From Thermoleophilia bacterium (GTDB lineage Bacteria; Actinomycetota; Thermoleophilia; RBG-16-64-13), in contig JAFGIH010000206.1 in assembly GCA_016929985.1 (NCBI GenBank), positions 1 to 5,471 of the forward strand: a stretch of DNA of 5,471 nt, written 5' to 3'. Below the pieces are notes generated by a model, which worked only from the letters and a program-made list of their open reading frames with translations, was not told where the DNA came from and did no database searches. The stretch's first letter is position 1. Each line of letters opens with the position of its first letter. Below are positions 4,586 to 5,471 of the stretch, piece after piece. The position numbers were made by a program, and so were the translations under genes.

Positions 4586-5471
4586 ATGAGCGGGTGTCAC
4601 TTGAGACGGATGGGGATCTCCACGGTGGTCGCGTTGCTGACGATCATCTTTCTTTTGACCGGCCTGCTGCTGGCCCTTCCCGGGTCCGGCGACGCGTCGG
4701 CGGCGACGGCTCCCGAGGTGGTGTCTGTCTCCCCGGCCGATGGCGCCGATGACTGTCCCATCGGCCAGACCTTCTCCGTGACCTTCGACCAAGACATGAA
4801 CCCGGGGACCCTTTCCTGCACCACGCTCTACATCAAGGCCGCGAGTGGTTTCGCGCTCGAAAGCACAGTCTCCTACGACGGGGCGACCAGAACAGCCACG
4901 CTGGTCCCCAAGGCCAAGCTGGTCGCGGGTACCGACTATTACGTGACGCTCACAGTGAACGTAAGGAGCGCTGAAGGCCTGAGCGTACAGGGCGCTCCCA
5001 AGACCTGGTACTTCCGCACCCTGGCTGCCGTGTCTCCTCGCGTGGTAAACAAGACCCCGTTGAACGGCTCCGTGAACTGCCCGCTCAGCCAGGTCATGAC
5101 CATCACATTCGACTCCCAGATGGACCCTACCAAGTTCACGCAGCACTCCTTCTACTTCGCCAAACGAGGCGGCTTCCCGCTTCCGGCGACTATCGCATAT
5201 GACCCGGCGACCCTCACCGCCACGCTGACACCCAGCCAGCCCTTGGAAGAAGCATCGACCTATGACGTCAGCCTCATCGGCACCGCCGCGGGCATCAACG
5301 GCCTGCTGGTATATGGAGCGCCGATCGTATGGAGTTTCACCACGATCCTGGCGCAGCCCGTAGGAGTGGAATCCAAGACACCCGCCGACGGCGCCCAAGA
5401 CCAGGCGCCCGACGTCATCCCGACCATCACGTTCGACGGTGACGTGAACAAGAGCACCATCACCGCGGACA
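4586..5471 (+). CDS. Secreted/surface protein with tandem bacterial Ig-like (Big_5/SbsA-like) domains (3'-truncated by window edge)
   Basis: The frame is open from ATG 4586 to the end of the window: 295 residues are seen and the stop lies beyond. Residues 1-39 look like a Sec signal peptide: a basic n-region (LRR at 6-8), a hydrophobic core at about 11-31 and a likely cleavage near ASA (37-39). Then come Ig-like modules. Module 1, about 43-145, opens PEVVSVSPADGADD with VTFDQDMNPGTL and closes TWYFRT. Module 2, about 149-252, opens SPRVVNKTPLNGSV with ITFDSQMDPTKF and closes VWSFTT. Module 3 starts at about 257 (VGVESKTPADGAQD, ITFDGDVNKSTI) and is cut off. The [VI]TFD..M[ND]P pattern is the hallmark of the SbsA/Big_5 type, common in surface-layer, adhesin and cell-wall enzyme proteins. 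C56 and C165 occupy equivalent places in modules 1 and 2; C78 has no partner in module 2. Any catalytic or anchoring domain would be downstream. An alternative ATG lies at 4610. Divergent from the sigma factor operon, and possibly controlled by it. Confidence 0.87.
   Translation, partial: MSGCHLRRMGISTVVALLTIIFLLTGLLLALPGSGDASAATAPEVVSVSPADGADDCPIGQTFSVTFDQDMNPGTLSCTTLYIKAASGFALESTVSYDGATRTATLVPKAKLVAGTDYYVTLTVNVRSAEGLSVQGAPKTWYFRTLAAVSPRVVNKTPLNGSVNCPLSQVMTITFDSQMDPTKFTQHSFYFAKRGGFPLPATIAYDPATLTATLTPSQPLEEASTYDVSLIGTAAGINGLLVYGAPIVWSFTTILAQPVGVESKTPADGAQDQAPDVIPTITFDGDVNKSTITAD

Noticed and set aside
4525..4752. A 75-codon plus-strand open frame starting before the Ig-like gene
   Set aside because: It overlaps the signal peptide region in another frame, is charged and domain-less, and the Ig-like frame has better start and structure.
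1..5471. tRNA, rRNA, CRISPR array, insertion sequence or attachment site
   Set aside because: No repeat-spacer pattern, transposase frame, long terminal inverted repeat or tRNA-like cloverleaf was seen on reading; genes fill nearly all of the window.

Overview
This 5.5 kb window is GC-rich bacterial DNA and is fully packed with genes. The high GC, the GC-ending codons and the pairing of an ECF sigma factor with a membrane-anchored partner would fit a high-GC actinobacterial lineage. That assignment is an inference from style; no marker gene in the window proves it.

Left part (1-1690, + strand): the 3' end of an E1 alpha gene and a complete E1 beta gene of a thiamine-diphosphate-dependent 2-oxoacid/acetoin dehydrogenase. 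They form one operon. The junction carries a 12-bp direct repeat, which appears to have moved the beta start codon 17 bp downstream of an ancestral ATGA overlap. Each subunit keeps its key residues but has unusual substitutions nearby. No E2 or E3 gene is visible, so the substrate is open. A GC-rich hairpin (1716-1736) separates this operon from the convergent genes to its right.

Centre (1739-4385, - strand): a two-gene operon read leftwards. First comes an ECF-type sigma factor. Its last codons overlap by 8 bp with a 689-residue protein that has a short cytoplasmic N-terminus, one membrane segment and a large extracellular part built of Asp-box (BNR) beta-propeller modules. The best reading is a sigma factor with its own transmembrane regulator, in which the propeller is the outside sensor. 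The regulator lacks the usual zinc-binding anti-sigma motif, so this role rests on gene order, topology and N-terminal composition.

Right part (4586 to the window end, + strand): a divergently transcribed exported protein made of tandem bacterial Ig-like (Big_5/SbsA-like) domains, cut by the window edge. The 200-bp divergent intergenic region (4386-4585) holds inverted CCTTG motifs, a TTGACA and a GGAACC motif, but no complete promoter that I can call with confidence.

Working model (inference): the propeller protein senses something at the cell surface and controls the ECF sigma factor. The divergent Ig-like surface protein is the nearest candidate target.
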